64,000 bases of DNA from Limnobacter sp. 130 (lineage in GTDB: Bacteria > Pseudomonadota > Gammaproteobacteria > Burkholderiales > Burkholderiaceae_B). The position numbers and the translations under genes were made by a program. Each line of letters starts with the position of its first letter. The stretch's first letter is position 1. Shown here piece after piece: positions 8,818 through 17,892 of the stretch. The stretch spans positions 372,001 through 436,000 of the forward strand of contig NZ_LR732328.1 in assembly GCF_902506325.1 (NCBI RefSeq), in the 5' to 3' direction. Below the pieces are notes generated by a model that saw nothing but the letters and a program-made list of their open reading frames with translations, was not told the origin of the DNA and did no database searches.

Positions 8818-10962
8818 ATGAGTGCAGTGAAATTTGAACTCGGTCAGGATGGCATCGCAGTGGTAACACTGGACATGCCCGGCCGTTCCATGAACGTATT
8901 GAATGAAGAATTGATGGGCCCGTTTGCGGAAGCCCTGACCCGCATTGAAACCGACGCCACTGTGAAAGGTGTGGTGTTGACCTCTGGCAAGCCAGAATTC
9001 TTGGCGGGTGCTGATTTGGACACGGTTTACAAAATCACCGACCCACAGCAGGCGTTTGATTTGGCTGAAGCCTTCAAAACCCTGTTGCGCCGCATGGAAA
9101 AATGCGAGAAGCCGATCGTGTGTGCTTTGAACGGCACCGCATTGGGCGGTGGTCTGGAACTGGCCATGGCCTGTAACCACCGTGTTGCATTGAACAACCC
9201 CAAAGCCAAATTCGGTTTGCCCGAAGTGAAGCTGGGTTTGTTGCCCGGCGGCGGTGGCACACAGCGTTTGCCCCGCATGATCGGTATTCAGGGCGCGTTG
9301 GAAATGATGACTCAAGGTTCCGAGCTGCGCGTTGAGCAGGCTGTGAAGAAGGGCATTGTGCAGGAAACTGCGGACACGCTTGAGGAAATGATTGCCAAGG
9401 CCAAAGCCTGGGCAGTGGCCAATCCAAAGGCATTGCAGCCCTGGGACGTCAAGGGCTTCAAGTTCCCCGGTGGCGATTCCAAGCACCCCGCCATTGCGCA
9501 AATTTGGGCGATTGCACCGAGCATGGCCAACGCCAAGGCGTTTGGCAATTACCCAGCGCTAACCCACATTGCAAGCTGCGTGTTTGAAGGCGGTATCACC
9601 GACATCGACACTGGCCTGAAAGTGGAAAGCCGTTACTTCGCTGCTTGCGTGTTGTCGCAAGAAAGCAAGAACATGATGAACACGTTGTGGTACCAACTCA
9701 ACAGCATCAAGAAAGGCCAAAGCCGCCCAAGCGCACCTGCGAAAAGCAAGGTCAAGAAAATTGGCGTGCTGGGTGCAGGCATGATGGGTGCCGGCATTGC
9801 GTATGTGTCTGCGAAAGTGGGCATTGAAGTGGTGCTAATCGACGCCACGCAAGAAGGCGCCGACAAAGGCAAGGCCTACAGCACCAACCTGCTGGACAAA
9901 GCCATTGCCAAGAAGCGCAGCACACCTGAAAAGAAAGACGCACTGCTGAGCCTGATCACCGCCACCACCGACTATTCCAAACTGGAAGGTGCTGATTTGG
10001 TCATTGAAGCCGTGTTTGAAGACCGTGGTGTGAAAGCAGACGTAACCGCCAAAGCAGAAGCAGTGATTCCTGCCACAGCAGTGTATGCATCCAACACATC
10101 GACCTTGCCAATTACCGGCTTGGCCGAAGCGTCCAAGCGCCCCAACCAGTTCATCGGTTTGCACTTCTTTTCCCCCGTGGACAAAATGCCGCTGGTTGAA
10201 ATCATCATGGGTGAAAAAACCGACGATGAGACACTGGCCAAAGGCTTCGACTTTGTTCAGCAAATCGGCAAAACACCGATTGTTGTGAACGACAGCCGTG
10301 GCTTCTTCACCAGCCGTGTGTTCGGCACATTCCTGATGGAAGCCGCAGCCATGGTTGGCGAGGGTGTTCACCCACGTTCAATCGAAATGGCGGGTCTGGA
10401 AGCCGGCATGCCCATGCCACCTTTGGCGCTGTACGACGAAGTGTCATTAAGCCTTAGTTTGCTGATCATGAAGCAAACCAAGAAGGACATGGAAGCTGCG
10501 GGCCAAACATTCCCTGAGCACCCAGGCTACAAAACTCTGACCACCGTGGCTGAAAAGCATGGCCGTATTGGCAAGAAAGACGGCAAGGGTTTCTACGATT
10601 ATTCCCCAGCAGGCAAAACCCTGTGGAAAGGTTTGAACGAAGAATTCCCATTGGCCAAAGCGCAGCCCAGTTCACAGGAAATTCAGGACCGTTTGATGTA
10701 CATCCAGGCCAATGAAGCCGCGCGCTGCTTGCAAGAAAAAGTGCTGCGTTCGGTGGCCGACGGCAACATCGGTTCCATTTTCGGTTTGGGTTTTGCGCCG
10801 TTCACAGGCGGCATGTTGCAGTTCATTAACGCGCAGGGCTTGCCCCAGTTTGTAAAGCGTTGTGAAGAACTGGCTGCCCAATATGGCGAACGTTTCAAGC
10901 CTGCCAGCATGCTGGTGGAAATGGCCGCTCAAGGCAAAAAGCTTGAAGATAATCTGGCGTAA
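8818..10962 (+). CDS. fadB: Bifunctional enoyl-CoA hydratase / 3-hydroxyacyl-CoA dehydrogenase (FadB/FadJ type)
   Basis: 714 residues. Residues 1-190 are a crotonase domain with both hydratase glutamates (Glu114 in G-G-G-L-E-L and Glu136 in L-P-E-V-K-L-G-L-L-P-G) and the oxyanion loop G-T-A-L-G-G-G. From about 315 there is an NAD-binding Rossmann start (G-V-L-G-A-G-M-M-G-A-G), then N-T-S-T-L-P-I-T and the catalytic His in G-L-H-F-F-S-P-V (about residue 449), followed by two C-terminal 3HCDH domains. It forms a beta-oxidation complex with the thiolase encoded just upstream. A typical ribosome site (AAGGAG) precedes the ATG. Length matches E. coli FadB and FadJ. Confidence 0.95.
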   Translation: MSAVKFELGQDGIAVVTLDMPGRSMNVLNEELMGPFAEALTRIETDATVKGVVLTSGKPEFLAGADLDTVYKITDPQQAFDLAEAFKTLLRRMEKCEKPIVCALNGTALGGGLELAMACNHRVALNNPKAKFGLPEVKLGLLPGGGGTQRLPRMIGIQGALEMMTQGSELRVEQAVKKGIVQETADTLEEMIAKAKAWAVANPKALQPWDVKGFKFPGGDSKHPAIAQIWAIAPSMANAKAFGNYPALTHIASCVFEGGITDIDTGLKVESRYFAACVLSQESKNMMNTLWYQLNSIKKGQSRPSAPAKSKVKKIGVLGAGMMGAGIAYVSAKVGIEVVLIDATQEGADKGKAYSTNLLDKAIAKKRSTPEKKDALLSLITATTDYSKLEGADLVIEAVFEDRGVKADVTAKAEAVIPATAVYASNTSTLPITGLAEASKRPNQFIGLHFFSPVDKMPLVEIIMGEKTDDETLAKGFDFVQQIGKTPIVVNDSRGFFTSRVFGTFLMEAAAMVGEGVHPRSIEMAGLEAGMPMPPLALYDEVSLSLSLLIMKQTKKDMEAAGQTFPEHPGYKTLTTVAEKHGRIGKKDGKGFYDYSPAGKTLWKGLNEEFPLAKAQPSSQEIQDRLMYIQANEAARCLQEKVLRSVADGNIGSIFGLGFAPFTGGMLQFINAQGLPQFVKRCEELAAQYGERFKPASMLVEMAAQGKKLEDNLA

Positions 10963-11036
10963 TGTTTAACCTGCGAAGCCGACTGCCCTTGGGGTGGTTG
11001 GCCTCGCGATGATTGACGAAAACAGGAGCAGTAATC

Positions 11037-13382
11037 ATGGTATTCAAAGCAATCATGAATGGCTTGATCAAAGCCAAGGCCATGCCGCAAATTTCTGCAA
11101 CCGAGCGCCAGGCGCTGGAAGCGGGTACGGTGTGGATCGACGGGCAGGTATTTTCCGGCAAGCCCGACTTTGCAAAAATGTTTGCCGAACCCTATTCGAA
11201 ATTGAATCAGCGCGAGCGTGATTTCATTGATGGTCCCGTGCAGCAATTGTGCGAAATGTGCGATCCGCATGAAATTGCGACGACACGTGTTATTCCGAAA
11301 AACGCAGTCGACTTTTTGGCGTCGGCAGGTTTTTATTCTTTCCTGATTCCACAAAAGTTTGGCGGTCTTGAGTTTTCGGCCAACGCCATTTCAACCATCA
11401 TGTCGGTGATCACGGCGCACAGTCCCTTGCTGTCCACTTTGGTGGTCATTCCCAACAGCTTGGGTGCAGCCGAATTGATCAAACACTACGGTACACAGGC
11501 GCAGAAAGAGCACTACCTGCCACGCCTGGCCAGTGGTGAATATCTGCCGTGTTTCGGCTTGACTGAGCCCACAGCAGGTTCAGACGCAGCCTCCATTCTG
11601 GCGCGTGGTGTGGTGTTCAAAAACGCCGAAGGCAAGGTTCAGATCAAACTGAACTTCCGCAAGCGTTACATTACCTTGGCACCTGTGGCCAACCTGATTT
11701 CGCTGGCTTTCAAGCTGCAAGACCCCGAGAACCTTTTGGGTAAAGGTACCGACGCTGGCATTACAGTGGCCTTGGTTCACCGCGGCATTCCCGGCCTGGA
11801 AATGGGCAAGCACCACCAGCCAATTGGTGATGCGTTCTACAACGGTCCAATCATTGGTAACGATGTTGTTATTGACGCCGATGAAATTATTGGTGGCGCA
11901 GAATGTGCAGGCCAAGGCTGGCGCATGCTGATGGAACAGCTGGCTGGTGGCCGTGCAGTTTCATTGCCTGCTGGTGCAGTAGGTGGTGTGCGTGCAGCAG
12001 CGGCTGCATCGGGCGCCTATGCCCGCGTGCGTCAGCAGTTCGGCATGCCCATTGCTGAAATGGAAGGCATTCAGGAAAAGCTGGCTGAAATTGCAGCCAT
12101 GGCTTACCTCAGTGAAGCAGCGCGTGTGTATGCACTGAGCGCACTGGACAATGGCGAGCAGCCACCCGTGGTCTCGGCTGTGTGGAAGGCCTACCTCACC
12201 GAGCTTTCACGCGAACAAGCAAAAAATGCCATGGATGTAATGGCAGGCGCAGGCGTGATGCAAGGCCCCAACAACGTGATTGGTCGTGGCTATTGTTCAG
12301 CCCCGGTTGCCATCACAGTTGAAGGCGCAAACATCATGACTCGTTCACTGATTACCTTTGGTCAAGGTGCTGTGCGTTGCCACCCCTATGCGTTCAAAAT
12401 TGCGAATGCACTGGAAGCCAACGACCTGCCCACATTCAGCAGTGCGTTGAAAGGCTGGATTGGTCACATGGTAGTGAACACCAGCCGCTTGGTCGGCCTT
12501 ACGCTGACTCGCGGCCACTTGGCCAGCACGCCCAAAATTGATGGCGTAACGCCTTACCTGCGCAAGCTGGCTTGGGCTTCTTCACGCTATTCATTCCTGA
12601 CCGACATGGCCCTGATCACCGTGGGTGGCAAACTGAAAGCACGCCAGCAGCTTACAGGTCATTTTGCGGATGCCCTGGGCTGGCAGTTGTTGGCCATCTC
12701 GACCATTCGCCGCTATGTGGCCGAAGGCGAGATCAAGGAAGACTTGCCGCTGGTTCAGTACGCTTGTGAATATGCTTTGGCGAAAGTGCAAAAGGCATTC
12801 GAATCCATTTATGCAAACTTCGGCAACAACGCAGTGGGCTTTTTGCTGCGCACTGTGGGCTACTTCAGCCTGCGCGTGAATCCGATCGTGGGTTCAGGTC
12901 TGGATCGTTTGGTGCCCACTGTGGCCAAAACAATCACCAAGAGTGGCGCACAATTTGGCCGCATTACTGGCGACTTGTACATGCCCAAGTTCAACCTGGC
13001 TGATTTGGATAACGATGAAGTGCTGGCCAACACCACAGGCGTCAAACGCTTGATGGCAGCATTCCAGGCTGTGCAAGAAGCCGAAGTGGTGCAAATGAAA
13101 GTGATTCAGGCGCGTCGCTCCAAATTGGTTGACAAAGGTTCTGTGCAAGAAATGGCAGAAGCAGCATTGGCCAAAGGCATTATTACAGCGGCAGATAAAA
13201 AGCTGCTGGACCGTGCCAACCGCATTAGCCTGGAAGCAATCATGGTCGATGAGTTCACACCGCAAGAGTTCTTCGGTGACAACTCGGTGACCTATGCGCC
13301 AGGTTTTGAATGTGCCAACGTGCCCAATGTTAGCCACGGCGCGGCGGTACAGGGTGAGCGTTTGAGGGTTGTGAACTCTTAA
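11037..13382 (+). CDS. fadE: Acyl-CoA dehydrogenase, FadE type
   Basis: 781 residues from the ATG at 11037, chosen for AGGAG 8 bases upstream; an ATG at 11013 is also in frame. It catalyses the first, FAD-dependent oxidation of acyl-CoA. The acyl-CoA dehydrogenase core spans roughly residues 75-480 with the signature C-F-G-L-T-E-P-T-A-G-S-D-A-A-S and the C-terminal-half motif V-M-A-G-A-G-V-M-Q-G-P. It is followed by the ~280-residue extension typical of FadE-like enzymes and absent from short mitochondrial-type ones. It lies 74 bases after the FadB-type gene with no terminator, so it probably shares the transcript under the GGTAA-N6-TTACC operators. Confidence 0.93.
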   Translation: MVFKAIMNGLIKAKAMPQISATERQALEAGTVWIDGQVFSGKPDFAKMFAEPYSKLNQRERDFIDGPVQQLCEMCDPHEIATTRVIPKNAVDFLASAGFYSFLIPQKFGGLEFSANAISTIMSVITAHSPLLSTLVVIPNSLGAAELIKHYGTQAQKEHYLPRLASGEYLPCFGLTEPTAGSDAASILARGVVFKNAEGKVQIKLNFRKRYITLAPVANLISLAFKLQDPENLLGKGTDAGITVALVHRGIPGLEMGKHHQPIGDAFYNGPIIGNDVVIDADEIIGGAECAGQGWRMLMEQLAGGRAVSLPAGAVGGVRAAAAASGAYARVRQQFGMPIAEMEGIQEKLAEIAAMAYLSEAARVYALSALDNGEQPPVVSAVWKAYLTELSREQAKNAMDVMAGAGVMQGPNNVIGRGYCSAPVAITVEGANIMTRSLITFGQGAVRCHPYAFKIANALEANDLPTFSSALKGWIGHMVVNTSRLVGLTLTRGHLASTPKIDGVTPYLRKLAWASSRYSFLTDMALITVGGKLKARQQLTGHFADALGWQLLAISTIRRYVAEGEIKEDLPLVQYACEYALAKVQKAFESIYANFGNNAVGFLLRTVGYFSLRVNPIVGSGLDRLVPTVAKTITKSGAQFGRITGDLYMPKFNLADLDNDEVLANTTGVKRLMAAFQAVQEAEVVQMKVIQARRSKLVDKGSVQEMAEAALAKGIITAADKKLLDRANRISLEAIMVDEFTPQEFFGDNSVTYAPGFECANVPNVSHGAAVQGERLRVVNS

Positions 13383-13411
13383 GACGCGTGCGAATGTGAG
13401 CGGTGCCCTGG

Positions 13412-13532
13412 CTTGGCTTGGGGCACTGTTCGCTTCGCCCGGCTTTGCAAGGTTTCCCGGCGGATTCGCAGCGCGGGGCGATTGCGAAGCAATCGATGCG
13501 AAGACGCCGAGGCGTTTCGCATGCCCCAAGCC
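13412..13532. repeat. Structured intergenic element with nested inverted repeats
   Basis: Outer arms GGCTTGGGGCA (13415-13425) and TGCCCCAAGCC (13522-13532) are perfect complements about 100 bases apart. Inside lie a perfect hairpin CGATTGC-GAA-GCAATCG (13479-13495) and a second hairpin 13496-13522 (13- and 12-base arms, one bulge, loop GA). As RNA this gives a branched cruciform between fadE and the CaiB-type gene. No U-run follows, so it is not a standard intrinsic terminator. It resembles REP/BIME-like or mRNA-stabilising elements. I saw no second copy in this window. Confidence 0.5.
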
Positions 13533-13661
13533 AGAAGCATCAAGCCGGAAAAAGAAACCTTGCTTAGGGAGAGGCGAATAGCGCTCCGAGTCAAGCTGTG
13601 TCATTCACGTTCAAAATCAACAAAGTTATTCACAACCAATCAATCACCGAGGCTGCTACAC

Positions 13662-14663
13662 ATGTCACCCATTCAAGACCCCACCTTGCTCGAAGGCATC
13701 ACCGTGCTGGATTTGTCGCGCAACTTGCCCGGGCCTGCCACGTCGCTGATCTTGCAGCAAATGGGTGCCACGGTCATCAAGATGGAGCCTCCTCACGGGG
13801 ACGATGCTAAAAGCATGCCCATGCTTTACGCCGCTTTGAACAGCAGCAAAAAAATCGTGACTGCCGACTTTCGCACCCCTGAAGGCATTCAGGCATTGAA
13901 AGACCATGCAGCCAAAGCCGACGTACTTATTGACGGTTTTCGCCCCGGCGTGATGGCAGACATGGGTTGCGGCTACGACACCTTGAAAGCCTTGAACCCC
14001 AAGCTGGTGATGTGCTGCATTACCGGTTACGGGCAAAAAGGTGCGCTGGCTGAAAAAGCCGGGCACGACATCAATTACATGGCCCTGAGCGGCCTGCTTG
14101 ATGGCTTGCAAACCGCTGAGGGCGACATTCCGGTGCCCGCCGTTCAGTTCGGTGATTTGTTCGGAGGCACGGCAGCAGCGGTGCAGGGTATTTTGGCGGC
14201 CTTGTTGAAGGCGCAACGCACTGGGCAGGGTAGTTTTGTGGATGTGTCCATGACGCACAACCTGTGGAAGCAAAACATCATGCCCGAGAGCATGGAGCAA
14301 ATGTGGATCATGCTCAGCGGCAAACCGGCCAAACACCAAGACGATTTGCTCAGTGGCGGGCTGGCTTGTTACAACGTGTACCGCACGGCTGATAATCGCC
14401 ATTTGGCGGTGGGCTCACTGGAGCACAAATTCTGGAAAGTGGCCTGCGAAGCCATGGGCAAGCCCGAGTGGTCCAATATTCACTGGAGTCGTGGCGCCAT
14501 GCCCAGCACCCCGGCAGCTCTGCAAATGCTCACAGACATGAAAGCGCTAATTGCTTCCCAGCCGCTTGCGCACTGGGAGCAGGTGTTTGGCAATGTGGAT
14601 GCCTGTATTACTCCCGTGTTGACTCGTGCTGAAATCAAGCAGAGAAATTTGCTGCGTATTTGA
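13662..14663 (+). CDS. CaiB/BaiF family CoA-transferase or alpha-methylacyl-CoA racemase-like protein
   Basis: 333 residues from the ATG at 13662, preceded by GAGG at 13649. An open frame upstream runs through the structured intergenic element and is not credible as coding. The CaiB fold signature is clear: L-D-L-S-R-N-L-P-G-P-A-T near the start, A-D-V-L-I-D-G-F-R-P-G-V-M, and G-H-D-I-N-Y-M-A-L-S-G with the family's catalytic Asp. Length and sequence fit the alpha-methylacyl-CoA racemase branch better than carnitine CoA-transferase. In a fad cluster a racemase would make branched acyl-CoA suitable for FadE. Substrate assignment is inference. Confidence 0.82.
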   Translation: MSPIQDPTLLEGITVLDLSRNLPGPATSLILQQMGATVIKMEPPHGDDAKSMPMLYAALNSSKKIVTADFRTPEGIQALKDHAAKADVLIDGFRPGVMADMGCGYDTLKALNPKLVMCCITGYGQKGALAEKAGHDINYMALSGLLDGLQTAEGDIPVPAVQFGDLFGGTAAAVQGILAALLKAQRTGQGSFVDVSMTHNLWKQNIMPESMEQMWIMLSGKPAKHQDDLLSGGLACYNVYRTADNRHLAVGSLEHKFWKVACEAMGKPEWSNIHWSRGAMPSTPAALQMLTDMKALIASQPLAHWEQVFGNVDACITPVLTRAEIKQRNLLRI

Positions 14664-14851
14664 TGCTTTTTCTGGTGTAAAAGTAACGCCGGTAAATCGA
14701 GTACACCGCCTAAAATGCTGAAATCTTTGGGTTAACTTACGTGATTCTTACCAAAATCCCGGGAAGAATGGTATTGTTGATTCTGCCGGAAGTCTTATAC
14801 AACACTTATAAAAACCGAGCCCACGCAGGCTCCGCCGGGGAGACATAAAAA

Positions 14852-14866
14852 GCCACTCGAAGTGGC
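14852..14866. other. Small perfect hairpin upstream of the acyl-CoA ligase gene
   Basis: GCCACT-CGA-AGTGGC forms a 6-bp perfect stem in the leader, 43 bases before the ligase start. The gap (14664-14909) also holds TACCA and TGGTA arms around a CCCGGG near 14750-14775. I found no GGTAA-N6-TTACC copy here, so this gene may not be under the same repressor as the fad operon. Confidence 0.3.
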
Positions 14867-14909
14867 ACCTCCTTGGCCGCATTCGCTCGGTTTACAGGAG
14901 ATTAGTTAC

Positions 14910-16679
14910 ATGTCAGCACGTCCCGATGAGGCCGCCCCAAAGGTGTCGCCCGATCAATTCAATGGTTTTGTCAGCAAAGAAGCGCAAGAATTATTTGAGT
15001 CCCGTTATTGGACCAAAAGTTATCCCCCCGGCGTGTCCGGTGACATGCCTGCGCTGCGTTACAACAGCATGCTGGAATTGATTCAAGAGTGCTTGAAAAA
15101 GTTTGCTGATCGTCCGGCTTTCGTATCTGCAGGCACAGAATTTTCATACAAACAGGTCGATGATTTGTCAGACCAGTTTGCGGGTTACCTGAAATCCATC
15201 GGTGTCAAAGCTGGCGATGTTGTGGCCATTATGTTGCCCAACTGCGTCCAGTTTCCCGCATGTTTCGTGGGTGCCATGAAGCTGGGTTGTACCTTGACCA
15301 ATGTGAACCCTCTGTACACCGTGCGTGAACTGAACCACCAGTTGAAAGACTCTGGTGCAACCACCATTGTGGTGTTCGAGAACTTTGCCAACACCTTGCA
15401 GCAATCGCTTGAAGGCACCCAAGTCAAGAACATCGTCATTACACAGCTGGGCGACTTGCTGGGTGGGTTGAAGGGCTTGATCGTCAACTTCGTGATGCGC
15501 AAAATCAAGAAGATGGTGCCAGCCTACAATTTGCCCCAGGCCGTGCCAATTAAAAAGGCCCTGGCTGCAGGCAAAGGTGTTGCATTCCCCAAGCCGACTC
15601 CCAAGTTGGACGACGTGGCCTTGCTGCAATACACCGGTGGAACCACAGGTGTGTCCAAGGGTGCCATGCTGACTCAACGCAACCTGATGAGCAACATGGA
15701 ACAAGGCTTGGCCTGGATGAGCGAAGCCATTGGCAAAGACCCCATTTGTGTGGTCACCATGCTGCCGCTGTACCACATCTACGCCCTGGCCGTGAACTGC
15801 ATGCTGTTCATGACCTTCGGTGCGCGTAACATTCTGATTGCGAACCCCCGTGATGTGGGCACCGTCATGAAGGTGCTGCGCAAGGAAAAATTCCATGTCA
15901 TTACGGCGGTGAATACGCTGTTCAATGCATTCCTGAACAACGAAGAATTCTGTAATCGCGATTTCTCGGACATGAAGTTTGCAATGAGCGGCGGCATGGC
16001 ACTGCAACAGCCCATCGCCGAGCGTTGGTTCAAAGTCACCGGTTGCGCGATCTCTGAAGGCTTCGGCATGACAGAAACCTCGCCGGTCGTTACTGTGCCG
16101 CCTCTGCACGGTGGCGAACGCCCAGCCTTCCGTGGCAATGTTGGTTTGCCAATTCCTGGTACCGAAGTGCGCTTGAAGCGAGACGATGGTTTGTGGGGTG
16201 GCTTGAATGAGCCTGGTGAAATTTGTGTGCGTGGCCCGCAAGTCATGTTGGGTTACCTGAACCGTCCTGAAGAAACAGCCAAAACCATTGACGCTGAGGG
16301 CTGGTTGGCCACAGGCGACATTGGCACCATGGACGAGCAGGGCTTTGTGAAGATCGTGGATCGCAAGAAAGACATGATCATCGTGAGCGGCTTCAACGTG
16401 TTCCCGAACGAGATTGAAGACGTGGTTGCGCAGCACCCTGGCGTGCTGGAATGTGGCGTGGTTGGTGTGCCCGATCCAGTGACTGGCGAAAAAGTGAAGT
16501 TGGTGGTGGTCAAGAAAGACGCCAGTGTGACCAAGGAAGATTTGATCGCGCATTGCCGTCAAAACCTGACTGGTTACAAAATCCCGTCATTCGTTGAGTT
16601 CCGCGACGACCTGCCTAAAACTCCGGTGGGTAAAATCTTGCGTCGTGAGTTGCGCGACAAGCCGAAAGAGACTGCATAA
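14910..16679 (+). CDS. fadD: Long-chain acyl-CoA synthetase (AMP-forming)
   Basis: 589 residues from the ATG at 14910 (AGGAG 9 bases upstream). It activates free fatty acids with ATP and CoA before beta-oxidation. The adenylate-forming signatures are complete: Y-T-G-G-T-T-G-V-S-K-G (P-loop-like A3), G-F-G-M-T-E-T-S-P-V (A5), the T-G-D-I-G segment (A7), D-R-K-K-D-M-I-I-V-S-G-F-N-V-F-P-N-E-I-E (A8) and the C-terminal K-T-P-V-G-K-I-L-R-R with the catalytic Lys. It closes the beta-oxidation block and is followed by a strong terminator. Confidence 0.95.
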   Translation: MSARPDEAAPKVSPDQFNGFVSKEAQELFESRYWTKSYPPGVSGDMPALRYNSMLELIQECLKKFADRPAFVSAGTEFSYKQVDDLSDQFAGYLKSIGVKAGDVVAIMLPNCVQFPACFVGAMKLGCTLTNVNPLYTVRELNHQLKDSGATTIVVFENFANTLQQSLEGTQVKNIVITQLGDLLGGLKGLIVNFVMRKIKKMVPAYNLPQAVPIKKALAAGKGVAFPKPTPKLDDVALLQYTGGTTGVSKGAMLTQRNLMSNMEQGLAWMSEAIGKDPICVVTMLPLYHIYALAVNCMLFMTFGARNILIANPRDVGTVMKVLRKEKFHVITAVNTLFNAFLNNEEFCNRDFSDMKFAMSGGMALQQPIAERWFKVTGCAISEGFGMTETSPVVTVPPLHGGERPAFRGNVGLPIPGTEVRLKRDDGLWGGLNEPGEICVRGPQVMLGYLNRPEETAKTIDAEGWLATGDIGTMDEQGFVKIVDRKKDMIIVSGFNVFPNEIEDVVAQHPGVLECGVVGVPDPVTGEKVKLVVVKKDASVTKEDLIAHCRQNLTGYKIPSFVEFRDDLPKTPVGKILRRELRDKPKETA

Positions 16680-16696
16680 GTTTTGTCGGACTCAAT

Positions 16697-16727
16697 AAAA
16701 AAGCCACCTGCAAAGGTGGCTTTTTTT
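16697..16727. terminator. Intrinsic terminator, bidirectional
   Basis: GCCACCT (16703-16709), loop GCAA, AGGTGGC (16714-16720), then seven T; six A precede the stem, so it can work on both strands. It serves the acyl-CoA ligase gene and the convergent OmpA-like gene. Confidence 0.9.
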
Positions 16728-16741
16728 ATGCATCGAACGGT

Positions 16742-17410
16742 TTAGTTGCGCACGTACATTTCAACGCGGCGGTTTTGTGTACGGCCTGCTTCAGTGTCGT
16801 TGGTGGCCGCTGGAAAACGCTCACCCAGACCCGCAGCTGTTAGTCGCGCTCCGGAGATTCCTTTGGTGGTCAGGAAGCTGGTCACAGACTGCGCACGGCG
16901 CACTGACAAATCCTGATTGTATTCATCGCTACCGGTGCTGTCGGTGTAGCCAATCACACACACAATCGTGTTGGGGTTGTCACGCAAGGTGGCAGCAATT
17001 TGATCCAGTGTGCCTGCAAACTGGGGCTTGATTGCTGTTTTGTTGGTGTCGAACAAAGCAGCACCGGGAATGTCCAGCATCACTGAGCCGTCGCGTTGTT
17101 CGCGCACAGCGATCTGGCTGCCCACCAGGTAACCAAACAGACCGCCCAATGCGGCACCACGCACAGTGTCCTTGCCATCAATGCTGTTGCCTACAATTGC
17201 GCCACCAATTGCACCTACGGCGGTACCGATTGCTGTTTTGGTGTTGTCTACCTTGCGCTCAGGGGCTACAGGGCAACCCGCAACCGCCACGGGTGATCCG
17301 GGGGCAGGTTGTTGTGGCGCTTGCGGTTGTTGGAAAACGCCGCCACCATTGCTGGCACAACCTGCTGCGAACAAAGTAAGGGCAATTGCTGAAAGTTTGA
17401 ATTTATTCAT
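16742..17410 (-). CDS. OmpA-like lipoprotein with glycine-zipper domain
   Basis: 222 residues from the ATG at 17410, chosen because GAGGA precedes it and the protein then begins with a lipoprotein leader ending L-F-A-A-G-C. A glycine-zipper region follows (A-I-G-T-A-V-G-A-I-G-G-A-I-V-G and later A-L-G-G-L-F-G-Y-L-V-G), then a C-terminal OmpA/MotB peptidoglycan-binding domain with G-Y-T-D-S-T-G-S-D-E-Y-N and Q-N-R-R-V-E-M-Y-V. It would be anchored in the outer membrane and bind the cell wall. It resembles the Pal/YiaD group, but no tol genes are adjacent. Confidence 0.88.
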   Translation of the reverse strand: MNKFKLSAIALTLFAAGCASNGGGVFQQPQAPQQPAPGSPVAVAGCPVAPERKVDNTKTAIGTAVGAIGGAIVGNSIDGKDTVRGAALGGLFGYLVGSQIAVREQRDGSVMLDIPGAALFDTNKTAIKPQFAGTLDQIAATLRDNPNTIVCVIGYTDSTGSDEYNQDLSVRRAQSVTSFLTTKGISGARLTAAGLGERFPAATNDTEAGRTQNRRVEMYVRN

Positions 17411-17499
17411 GGTGTCATTCCTCGAGTTTTGTATTGACTTGTTTTCTGTCTGTTTCATTCTAACGCCTTAACCTTTTACAGGTTGACTATAAAAATTTC

Positions 17500-17892
17500 A
17501 TGGCGCTACACTCCAACATGCTTAAATCATTAACGATACTTCTTGCGTTTCAGGCCTTGGGCGAGTTGCTCAGCTTCTCGTTGTTTCCATCCATTCCGGG
17601 TCCGGTGCTGGGTTTGATCGCCTTGCTGGCATTTTTCTTCATCAAGGGCGGTGTGCCTGCCGATATTCAATCCACAGCCAATGTGTTCACTGCCAACTTG
17701 GGGTTGCTGTTTGTACCCGCGGCGGTGGGGGTGGTCGTATTTTGGCCAGTGTTGGCTGAATTCGGGGTGGTGATTCTGATTACCTTGCTTGTAAGTGTAG
17801 TGGTCACCTTGGTGGGTACGGCATGGTTGCTCGATCGGCTCGCTGCCAGGTTTATGCCTGGTGACGTCAGTGAGGCCCCCAAGAATGACTGA
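17500..17892 (+). CDS. lrgA: LrgA/CidA family holin-like membrane protein
   Basis: 130 residues with four hydrophobic segments and the CidA/LrgA pattern F-P-S-I-P-G-P-V-L-G-L near the N-terminus. Members form small membrane proteins linked to murein hydrolase control or to export of small organic acids such as pyruvate. The ATG at 17518 is an alternative start; neither has a clear ribosome site. It overlaps the next gene by 8 bases, the usual lrgAB or cidAB pairing. It is divergent from the OmpA-like gene. Confidence 0.85.
   Translation: MALHSNMLKSLTILLAFQALGELLSFSLFPSIPGPVLGLIALLAFFFIKGGVPADIQSTANVFTANLGLLFVPAAVGVVVFWPVLAEFGVVILITLLVSVVVTLVGTAWLLDRLAARFMPGDVSEAPKND

Noticed and set aside
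8644-9501. Long minus-strand frames opposite the thiolase and fadB genes
   Set aside because: His/Cys/Phe-rich shadows of strongly conserved plus-strand enzymes.
13413-13661. Upstream extension of the CaiB-type gene
   Set aside because: It runs through the hairpin-rich intergenic element, gives an Arg-rich unnatural peptide and lacks a ribosome site; the ATG at 13662 aligns with the family start.
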